DNA from: Aldrovandia affinis
Taxonomy: Eukaryota; Chordata; Actinopteri; Notacanthiformes; Halosauridae
NCBI GenBank assembly: GCA_029706075.1
Contig: JAINUG010000073.1
Location: forward strand, 144,501 to 208,500
DNA length: 64,000 nucleotides
Reading direction: 5' to 3'
Shown: piece by piece, positions 1 to 33,409 of the stretch
Position numbering within the stretch: the stretch's first letter is position 1
Layout: each line of letters opens with the position of its first letter
Notes under the pieces: model-generated
Databases searched by the model: none
The model's input: the letters and a program-made list of their open reading frames with translations, nothing else
What the model was told of the DNA's origin: nothing
Translations under genes and position numbers: made by a program

Positions 1-186
1 AATGAAAGCGGGTAAAAAACTGTAACTGAGAGCAATCCAGGGACATAAGGAGACGTGAGGGTATAAAAAACCAGGGAGACATGTTGGATCAAAGGAAATT
101 AAATAGGCCATGGTTTGTGTGCGTCATCATGGGTTTGCACTCTGTGTGCAGAAGTCCCTATGATATCAGAAAGCCTTGCCTCTCAC

Positions 187-8407
<8,221 letters not shown>

Positions 8408-8415
8408 CAGCGGCC

Positions 8416-11400
8416 CTGTCTCGAGACACAAAAGCAAAGCAGCCGTTTGATCGCTAATCAATTCTTTGGCACCTTTGTCGTCCCGGACAGGTTTACATTG
8501 TGATAAAACACAGATGATTTCCAGAGCGCCCATTAAAGTAAGCTGGACCGCTGCCCCGCGTGAATGCTAGCGAGGGGGGGTCACGGGTGTTAAATCTGCT
8601 CATTCGACAGCCTCGGAAGAGGGTTACCTCTTCAGTGCGTGGGGGGCAGGGGGGAGTCAAGGGGAGGATTTGGAAAGAGGGTTAGAGCGCGTCTCCGGGG
8701 GCCTGGGAGCACGCTCGGTCTCCTAAGGCCTCGGTTTATGATGCGGAACACAGAGCAGGCGGTAATTTATTCCCCTCACTCCCTCCGTTCGCTTTGAGCA
8801 GGCTGCACTCTCCACGGGAGATCTCCGTAAAGCCTCTTTTGCCAAATCAGCAGCCGATCTAAATTTGGCAGAACAGCTGTAAATTAAATCATCTCGGCCG
8901 TCTAATTGGTGACAGGGAAGGAGGGGTTTGGAATATGAGCGGAGCTCAAGCTCGCTGACGGACAACCTCCAGCGGCGCCAACCGCTCTCAACTGTCGCCT
9001 CGTCGTTTAAAAAAAAAAAACTATTCTTCTTCTCCACACTACTGGCACAGACAACTCTGCAAACTTTGTATTCAGGTAGCAAAAAACCTGCTAACTGCAG
9101 TCTGGCACGGACCGTGTCATGCGCTATCAGGGGAGAGCGAGCGTTGGTGTCTGTAGGGGGTAGGCTTTCTCTAACTCCACCTCAGGTGTTGAATTCTTTG
9201 GACCCAAATTTATAATCCCCAATTCCGGGGCGGCTAGCTGACGGGAAGTAAAATCTGCAGGTGCTAATTAGCTCCAAAATGTGTTCATCGACACAAGGCT
9301 CCCAATTTCTTTTTTTATTATGCGCACAAACTAAATTTTGGCTTGGTTTTGACCTCCTCCCTTGGTCGGGAAAGGGGGCGGCTGTGTGGCTGTGTGGCTG
9401 TGTGGCGAGATCGCCATGGAGCGGGGGTGTTCTCCACAGGGAGGGGGGGTCTCTCCCGCTGATCGCACAGAGAGAGGCTGCCTAACATCTGCGTCCGCAA
9501 CGAGCATCTGGCATCTGGCGTCGTTTCCCCCCGACCGTGTCAGAGGACAAACTCATTACGCACAGGAAATGTGCGTGAGCGGGGCCTGGGGGGGGGGCCC
9601 CGGAGCCCCCCAACTGATCCCAAAGTCACCTACCTGCTTAGTAATCTCTACAGAAGGTGCGCTGCCTCCCGTTGCGGAGATGGCACTGCTCAACTTTTTC
9701 AACAGCACGGGATTCACAAATCCGTCTTGGATAATGGAATTTTTCACACACATTATCGCGTGCATCAAGAGTCCCTCTCCCGGCATTAAATGGAAGCAGA
9801 ACTTCACCGGCCCCCCCATTTATAAAACCATTCATCAAGGCGTATACGCCGTCCTGTCTCTAAGCCCAGTAAAGCAGGGCTATGTATTCTATTTAAACAG
9901 CCATTTAGACAGCTGAGTGCACACAATTTTATTGTGCATTGAAATTGCGCTTCGAACATCGGGCGGCGGGAGATTACAGCCATGCATCTCGGGGTAATCT
10001 CCCTGAAAAGCGACTGAGACACATCCATTTTTCCTCTGTGATGAATTCAAGCCCTTCGCTTTGCCAAATGTACAATTTCATCAGCACATTAATTACGAGA
10101 GAGAGAGAGAGGGAGGCACGACCACGGGGAGAGTGTTTGCACACCGGCAGAACCCGAGATGGGAGATGGGAGATGGGAGATGGGAGATGGGAGATGGGAG
10201 ATGGGGGGATTGGGGGCAGGAAGCGTGTTTACAAGCTGAAAATAAACCTGCTCTCTGCCTTTCTAGCGGGAGGCAGCGAGAGTCTGTCAAAAGGACTGGA
10301 GCGCCGACTGGAGCCCCAGAGAAACGGAGACGAGCGCTGGCTGGGAACGATTGTCCCGTCTCAGCGAACCGCTGCGATCATCTGGCCCACGGACGCCACG
10401 CTGCACTGCCCATTCAGTGCCGTTTTTATGTACAGACTTCACCGTTATATACGATGGGCAAATTTAAGAGATTGTCCTCTATACATAATGCAACGCTGGC
10501 TCTGGAGCGACACGGGCGGCCGCCCAGACGGTTTTATGGGTCCCTTATATCTCGCGTTTTGACAGCGAAGGTCCGTTGATCACGTTATTGTAAGACGAAG
10601 GTGTATAAACACCTATAAAGCTTTACTGGGACCCGGGGTGCCTTTCAACGCACACTCAGTAGTCCGATCATCAGGCCGTGCAATATATGAGCTTTTTCTG
10701 GTCTGTCGTGCGTGTGAAAAGTGTTGTGCGTGTGAAAAGTGTGCGCGCACTGTTCATTTTCACTCAGTCCAACGTGCGACAGTGGACACGGCGGTGCCGG
10801 TGTCCATCTTCGGCGCTGTTGTGCGGTTCGAGGTCCTCGTGCGTGTGCTATAGGGCATCCACACCGCGGGTCAGCAAGGTATCCCACATCTGACACCAAT
10901 ACGAATGTACGGACTGCGTCGTACATTTCACTAGCTGTGTGAGTGCGTGCATGTGCATGTGGGTAAAGGGAGGGGTGTACATAACCTTCCTCTACAGACT
11001 TCTGCTAAAAATGGAAAGCACACTCCTGATACCCCCCTCCTCCTCCTCCTCTTCCTCCTCCTCCTCCTCATTTCTTTTTCGCTCCCTCAGCCGCTCCGCA
11101 AATTCAATTCAATTTGGTGTAAATTCATGGAGCGCACAGGGTTGTTTAAAGGGATATTAATCTCAATCGAGCGTGCCGGGGGAAGACATTGCCTATATAT
11201 GAGAGAGCCCCCTCAGCAGGAGTTACTGTGAATCATGCGTCCTGCTCCATAGCCCCTACACGCACGGGCACGCATTGTGGAAGTTCGGCGCTCAAGTGTA
11301 GAAAAGAAAAAAATAATGAATTATATTAAACGTACACATTGTCTTTTTGCATCAGATTACATCAGTTTCTACCGTGCGTAAGAACTCCCACCCTCTTCTG

Positions 11401-12028
11401 CCTTTCACCAACATGTGATGCATGTCTTCAGCGATCCCAAGTCGGAGGGAGAATCGCTGATTGCCAGGGGCATGTACATTTAGGGATTTTTGTGTTTTTA
11501 GGAGGGTTTTTTTGTTTCATTCTCATGGTGAGTTTAGGAGATGTAGACAAGCTTTCCGAGACAGAGGGCTTCGGCTCAGCAGGTACTGACAATATGTCAA
11601 GGTCTTAATCCAGCACCAGACCACTCCATTCAGCCGTACTCCTCACAGGCTGGCAGACTTTCACCTGCAGCTTGCTCGCTGGCATTGCCTGCTCTGTGTG
11701 CTCACAGCTGGAGGAGGAGGTGGGGAAAGAAAGTCGATCATTTTTTTTAATGCACCCCAAAAGGACATTTTTACAGGTGAAGCAGGTGGCTCACCCTGCG
11801 CTTTTCAGACCATCACAGATGTTTGGGTACTGTTGCCAAGTGTTGCTGCCTGTTGGAGTGCACATCGGAGATGGTTCACATTCATAGGGTTTGTGTCGGA
11901 GTGTTCATTCCCCCCCTCTTGTGTCTTACTATAATTCAAAGCCAGGGCAGCTGAAAATGAAACAGAAATCCACAAGGCTGTTGTAGTAGCGTTGAGGTGC
12001 ACAGTGTGGGATATCGGAGGAATCTTAC
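8416..12028 (-). other. probable disp3 intron 1; no coding sequence recognised
   Basis: No exon or full-length interspersed repeat was recognised here. The stretch is largely unique. It contains poly-A at 9009-9020, a short (GAGATGG)n run near 10156-10206 and a (TCC)n run near 11037-11070. The 9.7-10.1 kb part is low in simple repeats and rich in short TAATTA/CAGCTG-type motifs, so it could be regulatory, but I cannot test conservation. Confidence 0.4.
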
Positions 12029-12260
12029 CTGTGCCCAGCGAGGAGTTAAGGCTCGAGCTGCTGGGGACGTCTGCTCCAGCGCCTCTTTGTTGTACGCGCG
12101 CTGGTCTCTCGTCTGTCCTCGAACCCCGGTTCTTTGAGGGGAACTCGACTCTCTTTGTGGTCGCGAGTCCCGTCTTCTCTGCTCGGTCCACGAGGAGCTG
12201 GAGATGACACTTTGGGCTCCGTCGGCTCGGATTTCCACAGGGGCTGACTCGGAGTCAAGA
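12029..12260 (-). other. disp3: candidate noncoding first exon (5' UTR) of disp3
   Basis: On the minus strand a GC-rich stretch ends at a strong donor, GCACAG|GTAAGATT (last exon base 12029). The first coding exon of disp3 begins at an acceptor-like site 8 bases before its ATG, so an upstream noncoding exon is required, and this is the best donor I see upstream. The resulting first intron would be about 3.6 kb (12028-8416). The right boundary is a guess because no TATA box or initiator is evident; GC-rich, CpG-containing sequence continues to about 12.6 kb. Inference only. Confidence 0.4.
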
Positions 12261-12261
12261 C

Positions 12262-12722
12262 ACCTCTCCCCCCCTTGCGTTTCTCTTTCCTCTCCCTTCT
12301 CCCACTCTCTCTCTCCCCGCCTCTGCGACTGGTTGTCCGGGGCGACGAAGCGAGCGTGCGAGTGTGAGTGTCAGTTCTTTCACTCTTTCAACTGCTTCTC
12401 CTCTCCTCTCTCTCTCCCTCTCGCCGCTTTGTTCACACTGCCTTCCAGACTGGCTCACCAATGGGAAAAAGGGAAGGGAGGGGGGCAAATAGCCCCAAAC
12501 TGTGGAGCGAGCCCGGGTGATGAAAGGCTCGTCCCACGCGGGGGTGGCGACGACTCACCGAAAACCTTGAAAGGGGGTTTCATCTGGGCTCTGAGTTTCT
12601 TTTTAGTGTCGCGGCGTTAGCCAACGTGAGGCTCACACAAGCAGACGACAATAGTGTCCCCCCGCTTTTCAGGAGATGGGGTTGGTACGGTCTACCCACG
12701 GCTCCGGAGAGAGATGAGGGGG

Positions 12723-12758
<36 letters not shown>

Positions 12759-14239
12759 TATGGGGAGGGAGGGAGAGATGGAGGGAGAAAGGAAAAATGA
12801 GTCTGAGGAGAGGGGGAGCAGGGTAATTGAAGAATACAGAAGACAAGGTGGAGAAGAAATTAAGACATGTTTGGAAATAATTTCAGTTAGGGTTTGTGTG
12901 TTTCTGTGTCTGGTTGTGTGTGTGTGTGTGTGTGTGTGCACACGCAGGTGAGAGTTGCCAATAAGGTTGGCTGAGACTGGGAAGAGTGAAGCCACAGACA
13001 AAGGCAGCGAACGGCACACGTGCGTTTCTCCCACGAGACGCAACGCATTCATTTACTTTCCATGTCCATCCATCAGCATAGACTATTCTTTAGCATCAGT
13101 GTGTCGGTGCAGGTTTGGTCGACTGCTGCTGCACTGAACGTGCAGTGTCTGGCTCTCTCGCTCAGCACATCCTTCGATGGAGAGGCCGTCAGGCTATCGC
13201 ACGCAAGCGCCAGTCAATCCCAGCTTATCTTTCAACGTGATGCTTTTCAGGATTCCCTTTCTTTTTTAAATCAATTTTCATCGCCCTTTTTTTTATCCCC
13301 CCATTTCGAATGTCCCTGCTTGTCCCAGCACAGCACCGTCCCCCGTCAATTTGGGAAAGCGCCAAGTAGTATGCGTGCCCCTGTTCACTGCAGGCAGACT
13401 GCAGGTACCCGTTCCACCAGAGAAATCACCCTTACCCAATGAGGCGAGGAATATCCCGCTGACCGAAACCCTTGTTCCCTGGGTGGCTCTATGGTCAGTT
13501 ATCATCTGCCCAGGCACGGTCAGTATTCAGTGGGGGGCCGTGGGGCTTCTCATTGCACCAAAGACTGGTGCTTTAGCTGGACATGCCTCCTAGAAGGTCA
13601 CTTTTAATTGGGGTGCTCATGCAAGTCTGTCGCCTGAGGAGCCTGTGTGTTCCATCCGTCTGCCTACGTGAAGTTTTTATGGCCGTTTGATCAGAACATT
13701 TATTGTGCTTTTCGCTCACCCCGATTTGTGCAACGCTGGAATGTGCACTTCATAGCGTTAAAGCAGACCGCATCACTGTTGGTTTCTTTGGGGGTAGGGG
13801 GTGTCAGTATGGAGGGGTCAGAGAATCTGGTTCCTGCAGCACTTACGGCTGTTATCGAACTATCTTGAAATCAAGCATCCATACCCCATCACTTTTGCAG
13901 CTCTTCCCTCCCTCCCGCCATCCCACCCAGGCTCACAATCCATCCGGATGCTAAACAGCGGTATTTCAGCAGAGCTTGACATTTAAATTCCTGCTGGCAT
14001 TTTCAGTTTGAACGGATGGTGTGGAGGGAGACAGGGAGAGAGGGGGCAGGGGAGGGGTGGAGAGGGCAGCAGAATCTGTCAATTGGTCTGCAGCGCGCGG
14101 GCACACCTCATCACCGCCCGGTCAGGATGCAGCCGCACGAAAGCACAGGGCTGCAGTGCGCGGTAACCGAGCTCTGGGTCTGCCTGCCTAGCAACCGGCA
14201 CTCAGCACTTTGCTCAGTGCACATTTCATTACCCAACTG
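12262..14239. other. intergenic, upstream of disp3; no gene seen
   Basis: GC-rich up to about 12.6 kb (probable promoter side of disp3), then (GA)n at 12722-12760, (GT)n at 12914-12938 and otherwise unique sequence. No exon could be supported on either strand. Confidence 0.45.
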
Positions 14240-14627
14240 CCGTTTTTTTATTGTTTTTTTAAATTTGTTTCAGATTTTCTCCCATTTTCTCCCAATTTAG
14301 TAGCCAATTACACCCTCTATTTTTTATGTCAATCCCCCTCGTATTGTGAGTTCGCTGCCGTAGCCCTGTGACAAAGGCGAAGTATCGTCTTCTCCATGAT
14401 GGCACTTGCCAAGCCATCAACCATAACTTTGCGGTACTCCAGAGCCACTCCTATACACAGCAAACTTCATATCGGCTTCCCTTCCTCCTCCCTGGGGCGG
14501 ACAGCCAATTGCCACCCCCTAGTGGCACTCCCGGCCAGAACCGACTCTGGCGCGGCCGGTGGAATCAAACCCCGGTAGCAGTGGCCAGCGTCAAACGTTG
14601 TAACCGCTAGACCACCTGGGAGGCCCT
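14240..14627 (-). mobile_element. SINE family B copy
   Basis: Reverse-strand copy of the 4.2-kb element: T-rich tail and TCTCCCAATTTAGTAGCCAA at the left, CTGGGGCGGACAGCCAAT in the middle, tRNA-like head (GACCACCTGGGAGGCC) at the right. Confidence 0.8.
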
Positions 14628-14956
14628 CAACTGACATTTTTTTGTCGACACCGACACCGGCCTCGTGTGAGAGTGTGCTCTCGTAGCTCTGCGTCACGGT
14701 GGGCTCATGGTGCTGGGTCCTGTCAAGGAGTCACATGGGCACGGTGTGGGCTAATCCCCTACACACCCACCCACCCATCACCAGTAACTGGCAGTAATGA
14801 CCTGCCAGATTTAATTAATTAACCAAGACGGTTAACGTTTAATTCCACCCGTTGATGCAAAGGCTGCGGTGCACTTTTGCTGAAGGGGGAGAAAGAGGAC
14901 AGGGGCCAATTGACTTTGGCTTGACTTTCGATCTACCCCGACTTTGCATACGAGAC

Positions 14957-15189
14957 GGGCGGCAGTGTAGCGTAATGGTTAGGGAACTAGGCTTGTATTG
15001 CTAAGGTTCCAAGTTTGATTCCCAGGTGAGACACTGCCATTGTACCCTTGAGCAAGGTACTTAACCTGAATTGCTTAAGTTAATGTCCAGCTGTATAAAT
15101 GGATTGTATGTAAAGAAATGTAAACTGTGTAAGTTGCTCTGGATAAGAGCGTCTGATAAATGCCTGTAATGCAATGAGATGTAATGAGA
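14957..15189 (+). mobile_element. SINE family A, near full-length
   Basis: Head GGCGGCAGTGTAGCGTAATG with B-box-like GTTTGATTCCC, body ACCCTTGAGCAAGGTACTTA, hairpin GCTCTGGATAAGAGC, then GTCTGATAAATG and a (TGTAATG)n-like tail. The cleanest copy in the window for defining the family. Confidence 0.88.
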
Positions 15190-18100
15190 CTATACAGACA
15201 GCAGTTTACAGTGGAAAATCAGCCAAATTCCCTTTATTGATTAGTGGTATGGGTATCATCAATGGGATGTGGTGGGGTTGCCTTTACCCCTCCGAAAGTG
15301 AGGAAAACGATAACATGTATTTGCGTAATATAGTGCCACAAAGTGCTCGACAGTAAGTGGACAATTAACTTCATCCGCCACCAATGTGTAGGAACCTCCG
15401 TCATGATACATGGCAGCCATTTTGACCCACGGCACATCTGTAATGAAAATGTAGAGACCTTACTTAACGGATTAGAGGTTATTGGATGGTCAGACTGAGA
15501 GGGTGAGAGAATGAGGAAGAGAGATTGAGAGTTCGACCAGGACGCTTGGGGTGTACACTTTTCAGGGGGGTGGGGTCAAGATAGTTATGGCTCTTCAAGC
15601 ATGCATGTTATCCTGTCAAAGTATACAGATTGTGGGTATTGATTAAAGGGGTGTTCATCAATTGTGTAGCTATATCGTGCATGACTCGTGCTCGAGAGAC
15701 GCTCCGTAACCTAGCGATGGCTCTAAAAACGCTGCATTGCTGTGATTTTGAACCAGTTCCGCGCCCGAATCGGAGAATGCGCGTGATCGTGTAGACGATG
15801 ACAACCGAATCAAAGGACGATGATGCTGAGAGAGGAAAATGCCGAGGTTCACACCTCGCCGGGAAAGAGAAATCGACCTGGATCTGGCAGCTCTGACAGG
15901 CGCTGTCATCCGTGGCTACCTTTGATGCCCGTGTCCGATGGGAGCAAATGTGATGGATCGTCGTAATTTGGATTCAGATTTTTTTTATTGTTTTTTTCTT
16001 TCTCTTCTTCTATTCACCTGCCATTGTAAATTAATGAGACAAGTGCAGTTTTTTTATTATTTTTTTTAGAAACGCTGCGAGAACACGAGACCTTAATGTG
16101 CAATTACCCTCGCGCAAATAGAAAAACCTGCGATCAATGATTCATTAAAATTGTGAAAATATATCACTTTGAGGGGAAACTAACAAGAGAACCCCTACGG
16201 AGAAAAAAACAATATTAATTGAAATGAAATATTATTTCACTGGTAGAAAGTGAGTGTAGTCTCGCACTGGTGAACGCGGATAATTTTGCCAAACTGTTAA
16301 GAATCTGTGCCCGTTGTACTATAAACACTGACAAAAGCCCCACAGTATACAATTAGTTAATATATGCATTTTGTTAATACAGCCGTTGAGATAACTCCGC
16401 CAGTAGTCAGCGGGGAGGAGAGTACACATGAAGTAAAGCAAAAAGGCAGTGAACCACAACAAGCCAATCACCAGAACGCGAGCGAGATAAACACTATAAT
16501 TTAATTGCTGCGTGATGATAATTACTCTGATGGAAAAACAAAAAGGACCTATTTTTTTTTCCAGCCGTTTGACTAATTGTACCCCAGTTGGCCTCCTCCC
16601 TCAGTCCGTCCAGAGCGCTCGTGGCTGCGCTCGTGGCTGCCGCGCTCGCGACGGCAGTGTTCCTGCGCCACGCTGCGGGGCGAGACTCCCGCCCGCCGGC
16701 CGCTAATTGCGCTGTTAAATTGGAAGCACAGCGCGCGCCGCAGCGAGCGAGCGGGGCTCTTAAGCGCGACGTTCCAGCGCGGGCCCCATTACCATGACAA
16801 TCAGCGCCCCCCTCCGCTCGCCTTCATTTCCCGCTCAACAGCTCGCGGGCTCACAGTGCAATCTGTAATCATTAACCACCCTGGAAATATTGAAAGATCT
16901 ACATTAGCCCTAGGACTGCTTATGGATACTTTAGTTGACAAATAGCCAAGGGCCGGTGGGAGGTGGGGAGGTGGGGAGGGGGCGGCAGGGCCGTAAGGTG
17001 ACTCGATCAGATTCGACACACGATCTCTCAATTAGCTGATTGGATGAATCCTCTATTTGATCTGAAGAGTCGGACTCTGGGAGAAGGCAGAAGAAGAGGC
17101 AAAGGAGGATGAAACCTGCTGGCTCGGTGCCCTGCGGGAAGTCGCGGCGCTCTGGCCTAGACCCTGCCACCTTCGATGCGACGCCGACCGGCCACAGGAG
17201 AGTAGCGTGGCGTAGCCTACGCCAACTCGACATCGCGCCGCTGTTGATGTATATCCCTTCTCGGCCCCCCCCCCCCCCGCGCCTCATCGCGATGCAGGAA
17301 GCCTCCGTGGCTTATTTTTATTTTTTTTTCTCTGTGTTTTTGAGTCATCGTATTTCCATAGACATTCCTGGCTGCAGCCGATGGGAGATTCGGGCGTGAT
17401 TAAACGCAGACATCTCGGCCGGCGTGTTCGTGCATACCATTCGCAGGATTCTGGGGAATCCGGGGGCCGGGGGGACTTTCATTTCCCGACTCACTGGATG
17501 GGCTGAGCTCCCGATTCTAATCCTCAGGCTCTGGAGGGGAAATTGATGTCAGTGCCTTTCCTGTACCTGATGGGCTTGTATTCCCCCCCTCCCACTGATA
17601 CTGTATAAGTGATCATCTTCTGCTCCTGTTTCCTGTGCGGGAGGTAGGCCAGTGCCCCAGCGTTGTGTTGAGTCAGTGCAGCATCCCTGAGACCACGCTG
17701 TGTTTACGGCCTTTCATCCCAGCTGAGCTATTCATAAGGTTTTACTTGAGTAGCTACTCGAGTACTGGCCTGGCTTCAGCATCACTTGGTAGGCAGGTGC
17801 TCTTAGACCTTCGAGAGAAACGTTGTGCGGTTATTGTGTTCATGGCAGACAATATAATAATATAATATATTTCTGTTCATTTTGTCCCTTAAATGAGTAA
17901 TGCCAATTACCTTGCAGATTAACTAGTTGCCCAATTAACTATATTAGGGCCTCAAACTATTTATTGTACAACAGTTCAAGACTGAGGCCGCTGCCCCATC
18001 TAGGTGTAGAGGCCATATATTTACAAAAACATGTTGAATAAACACCTTTTATGTTACCATTGTTTGCATTAACACACCTGAGAAAACTGAATTGGGAACA

Positions 18101-19998
18101 GAATTTGGTCCGTTAGTTTTAGTTTGTGTAGAGGTATGGGTGTTTGGCAGGTGACAGTATGGTAGTTTCTATGAGGCTTAGAACCACAGGACCAGCATTC
18201 AGGAGTGATGAGGTGATGTTGTACGTGCGACATTAGCAGCGTTTCGTTGAAATGAGAGTCAAAACAATCCAGGATGTGTCCTCACGTGGTTTTAATGGTT
18301 CCCTCCTATGGACACAACCAGGACAGACGCTGTTACACCAAGGAGTACCACAAAAATTGGCAGGCAAGCACTTTCAGGCAGTTAGTTTATAACAAAGTCA
18401 CAATACAAAAAAGCATACTCGCTCACACGTACACACACACACACCTACATAAATATAGACAGGATACTCGTGAACTGTCCTCGTTACGTTGAAGGCAGTA
18501 CATCCGAGACACGGTCCTTTCTTTGTCAACCTCGTGGCTTTCATTCTGCCCGGCGAGTTCCAACCAACGACACAAAACAGAAGCACACAAAATGGACCGC
18601 TTTCCAGGACTTTTTGGCTTTGAGAACGTTTGATGAACATTAGAACTTTGCATGTTAAATAGGGCGGAAAGGAAGGACCCACCGGCACAGGGAAGGTACG
18701 GCATTAAGGTAACGTGTCCAACAAACCAGCCATTAAATTACAGCTTATTCTCATTTTCCAGTGCATTTAGTACAAGTCGGGATATCCACAAAGGCCAATG
18801 AGAGGATACGATACAAGGAGCACATACTCGAGGGTAGACAATAACAATGGGACAGACACATTCACGTACACCACACCGTCTGAAGGACTTTCCCAGCACC
18901 GGGTCTCAACGGACCGGTTGAAGAGCAGTATGACCGGGTCCGGAGTCCATGTAGGGGGAGCAGCCTCATTTAACTGAACTGGCCATCTCATCTGTCCCTG
19001 AGACGACTTGGGTGAGTTCCATGGGCCGAACAGTTGTGCGACGGTTCACAGAAGACGTGTGAACCTCTTTTCAGGTTTTTAAACTTCTACCCCCTCGTCA
19101 CCCTCCACGGTGGGGGCTTTGCTCAATCTTTTCCCAACGGAACTCACCCCTTGTGCATAGGTCTCCACACTCACAGACAGCCCCCAGTTTGACCACCTCC
19201 ACCCCTCTCACTCTACTCCAGCTTCCCCCCGTCCCGTCTCATCGCTGAGGTCCGTTAATATCTACCACGGCTTTGGAATGCTAAATCTACCTAGACACGT
19301 CACAAAGAGCACCGAGTTTATGTTGTGCTCATTACGTATGGAGCGCGGTGGATCCTGAGCTTGTGTAGAGTACAGTGACGTGAGCTCTGCCTCCACCGCG
19401 CGCCATCTTGTAACGTTACTGCCATGCACACTAATCATGCACTACGTCGCTACCACCAAACCGCTATCCGTGTACAGCGCATGCCAACGTGAGTCGAGAG
19501 TTCAAAAAGGTAGACCTGAGCCCTATGCATTTTAAACCAACATATCATAAAATAGTGATATTTAGTATTTATATATTGATATAGCATATATATATATTTA
19601 TATATATATATATAGGTTGTAGGAAAATTAATTGTGGTGGCTGCCCGTTATATATTATGCAAGTTCCATGCATCACTTTGTCCATAAGCTATTTTCTCTT
19701 TTGAAAGGACAATTGAGGGATGGCAGAGAAAAAAGGGAATTTGCTTCTGGAATTGATAAATATCCAAAACAATGGTAAAAGTAGAACATCATATATCACC
19801 TGGTTCCCATTTCTGAACAACCTAGCCTGCACCTTGCTGTGTTATGTACTTGCCAAAGCACTGAATTTCAATAACGTAAAATAAATGTACAACTGAATGT
19901 CGTTATAAAAAAATATATATACCAGCAATAGTCCAATGGCAATGACAAGTTTATGGAACTTTTCAAGATTTGTTGGATTCCATCCAAATTATTATTAT
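15190..19998. other. intergenic; no coding exon recognised
   Basis: A mostly unique stretch. GC-rich at 16.6-17.4 kb, AT-rich elsewhere, with a (TA)n patch at about 19563-19615 and a (CA)n at 18428-18443. Short open frames (for example near 16.6, 17.1 and 18.4 kb) resemble no family I know. The right end lies just beyond the probable poly(A) site of the dnm1l-like gene. Confidence 0.4.
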
Positions 19999-20004
19999 TT
20001 TATT
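19999..20004 (-). other. candidate polyadenylation signal of the dnm1l-like gene
   Basis: AATAAA on the minus strand about 730 bases past the stop codon at 20732. It is the first canonical hexamer I see downstream, giving a plausible 3' UTR length. Unverified. Confidence 0.4.
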
Positions 20005-20589
20005 TGTTTTGTTTTACTAAGAGACTCAATGCAGAGCCCAATCCAAGCTAAATAAAGACAGCCCTTTCGAATTTAGATTTGTGGACCCTTCACAATGTCA
20101 CCGTGCCTCATGCCAATTCAAATACGCTTTGGAAACAAAACTGCATAAAAAGAAAAACGTGAGATCGCTATGCTGTGTTGTGACAAATAACCTGGAGGTT
20201 TGTTTGCAGTGCTTTCCCAGAGCTTAATCAGTGGATTACACAGAGAGCCAATCGCCATATTCTGCAGTGATCTGTGAGTGGGAGTCATTCCTTGTGAAGT
20301 CACAATGAATACAAAGGTTTAATTCGTACTCATTTCCGTCTGCTGTGGCCGGACACGGAATGAAACTTAAACAGTGTTGTGTGAAGCAGACTTTCCTGAT
20401 GATGGAGAGCGTTTGAGCGTACGGTCTTGTCAATCGGAGAAGTTATCTTCAGCTCAGTGTGGCCAGGCCTACCCCTAAGGTCGGCCTATTCTCACACAAA
20501 CAACTCCTCTCGTCTCTCAACGTCCTGGCCGAGTTGGACACGGTTGGACTGGTGGTGTGACGGTCAGTGTGAGTTCGGGCGCCCTTCCA

Positions 20590-20631
20590 CGTGCACATTC
20601 TCTCTCTCTCTCTCACTCACACACTCACTCA

Positions 20632-20665
<34 letters not shown>
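20590..20665. repeat. (CT)n/(CA)n microsatellite in the 3' UTR of the dnm1l-like gene
   Basis: TCTCTC then CACACA runs just downstream (minus strand) of the stop codon at 20732. Confidence 0.9.
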
Positions 20666-20731
20666 CTCACACACTTCAGGACATGCCAGCGGTGAAGGCA
20701 TGGCGCTACCCCCTCCCAGGTTGGCACCTGG

Positions 20732-33409
<12,678 letters not shown>

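Noticed and set aside
8408-8533. Upstream ATG at 8533 as the disp3 start
   Set aside because: The acceptor-like pyrimidine tract and CAG at 8418-8416 fall inside this extension, and MESEDEPL aligns with the human start.
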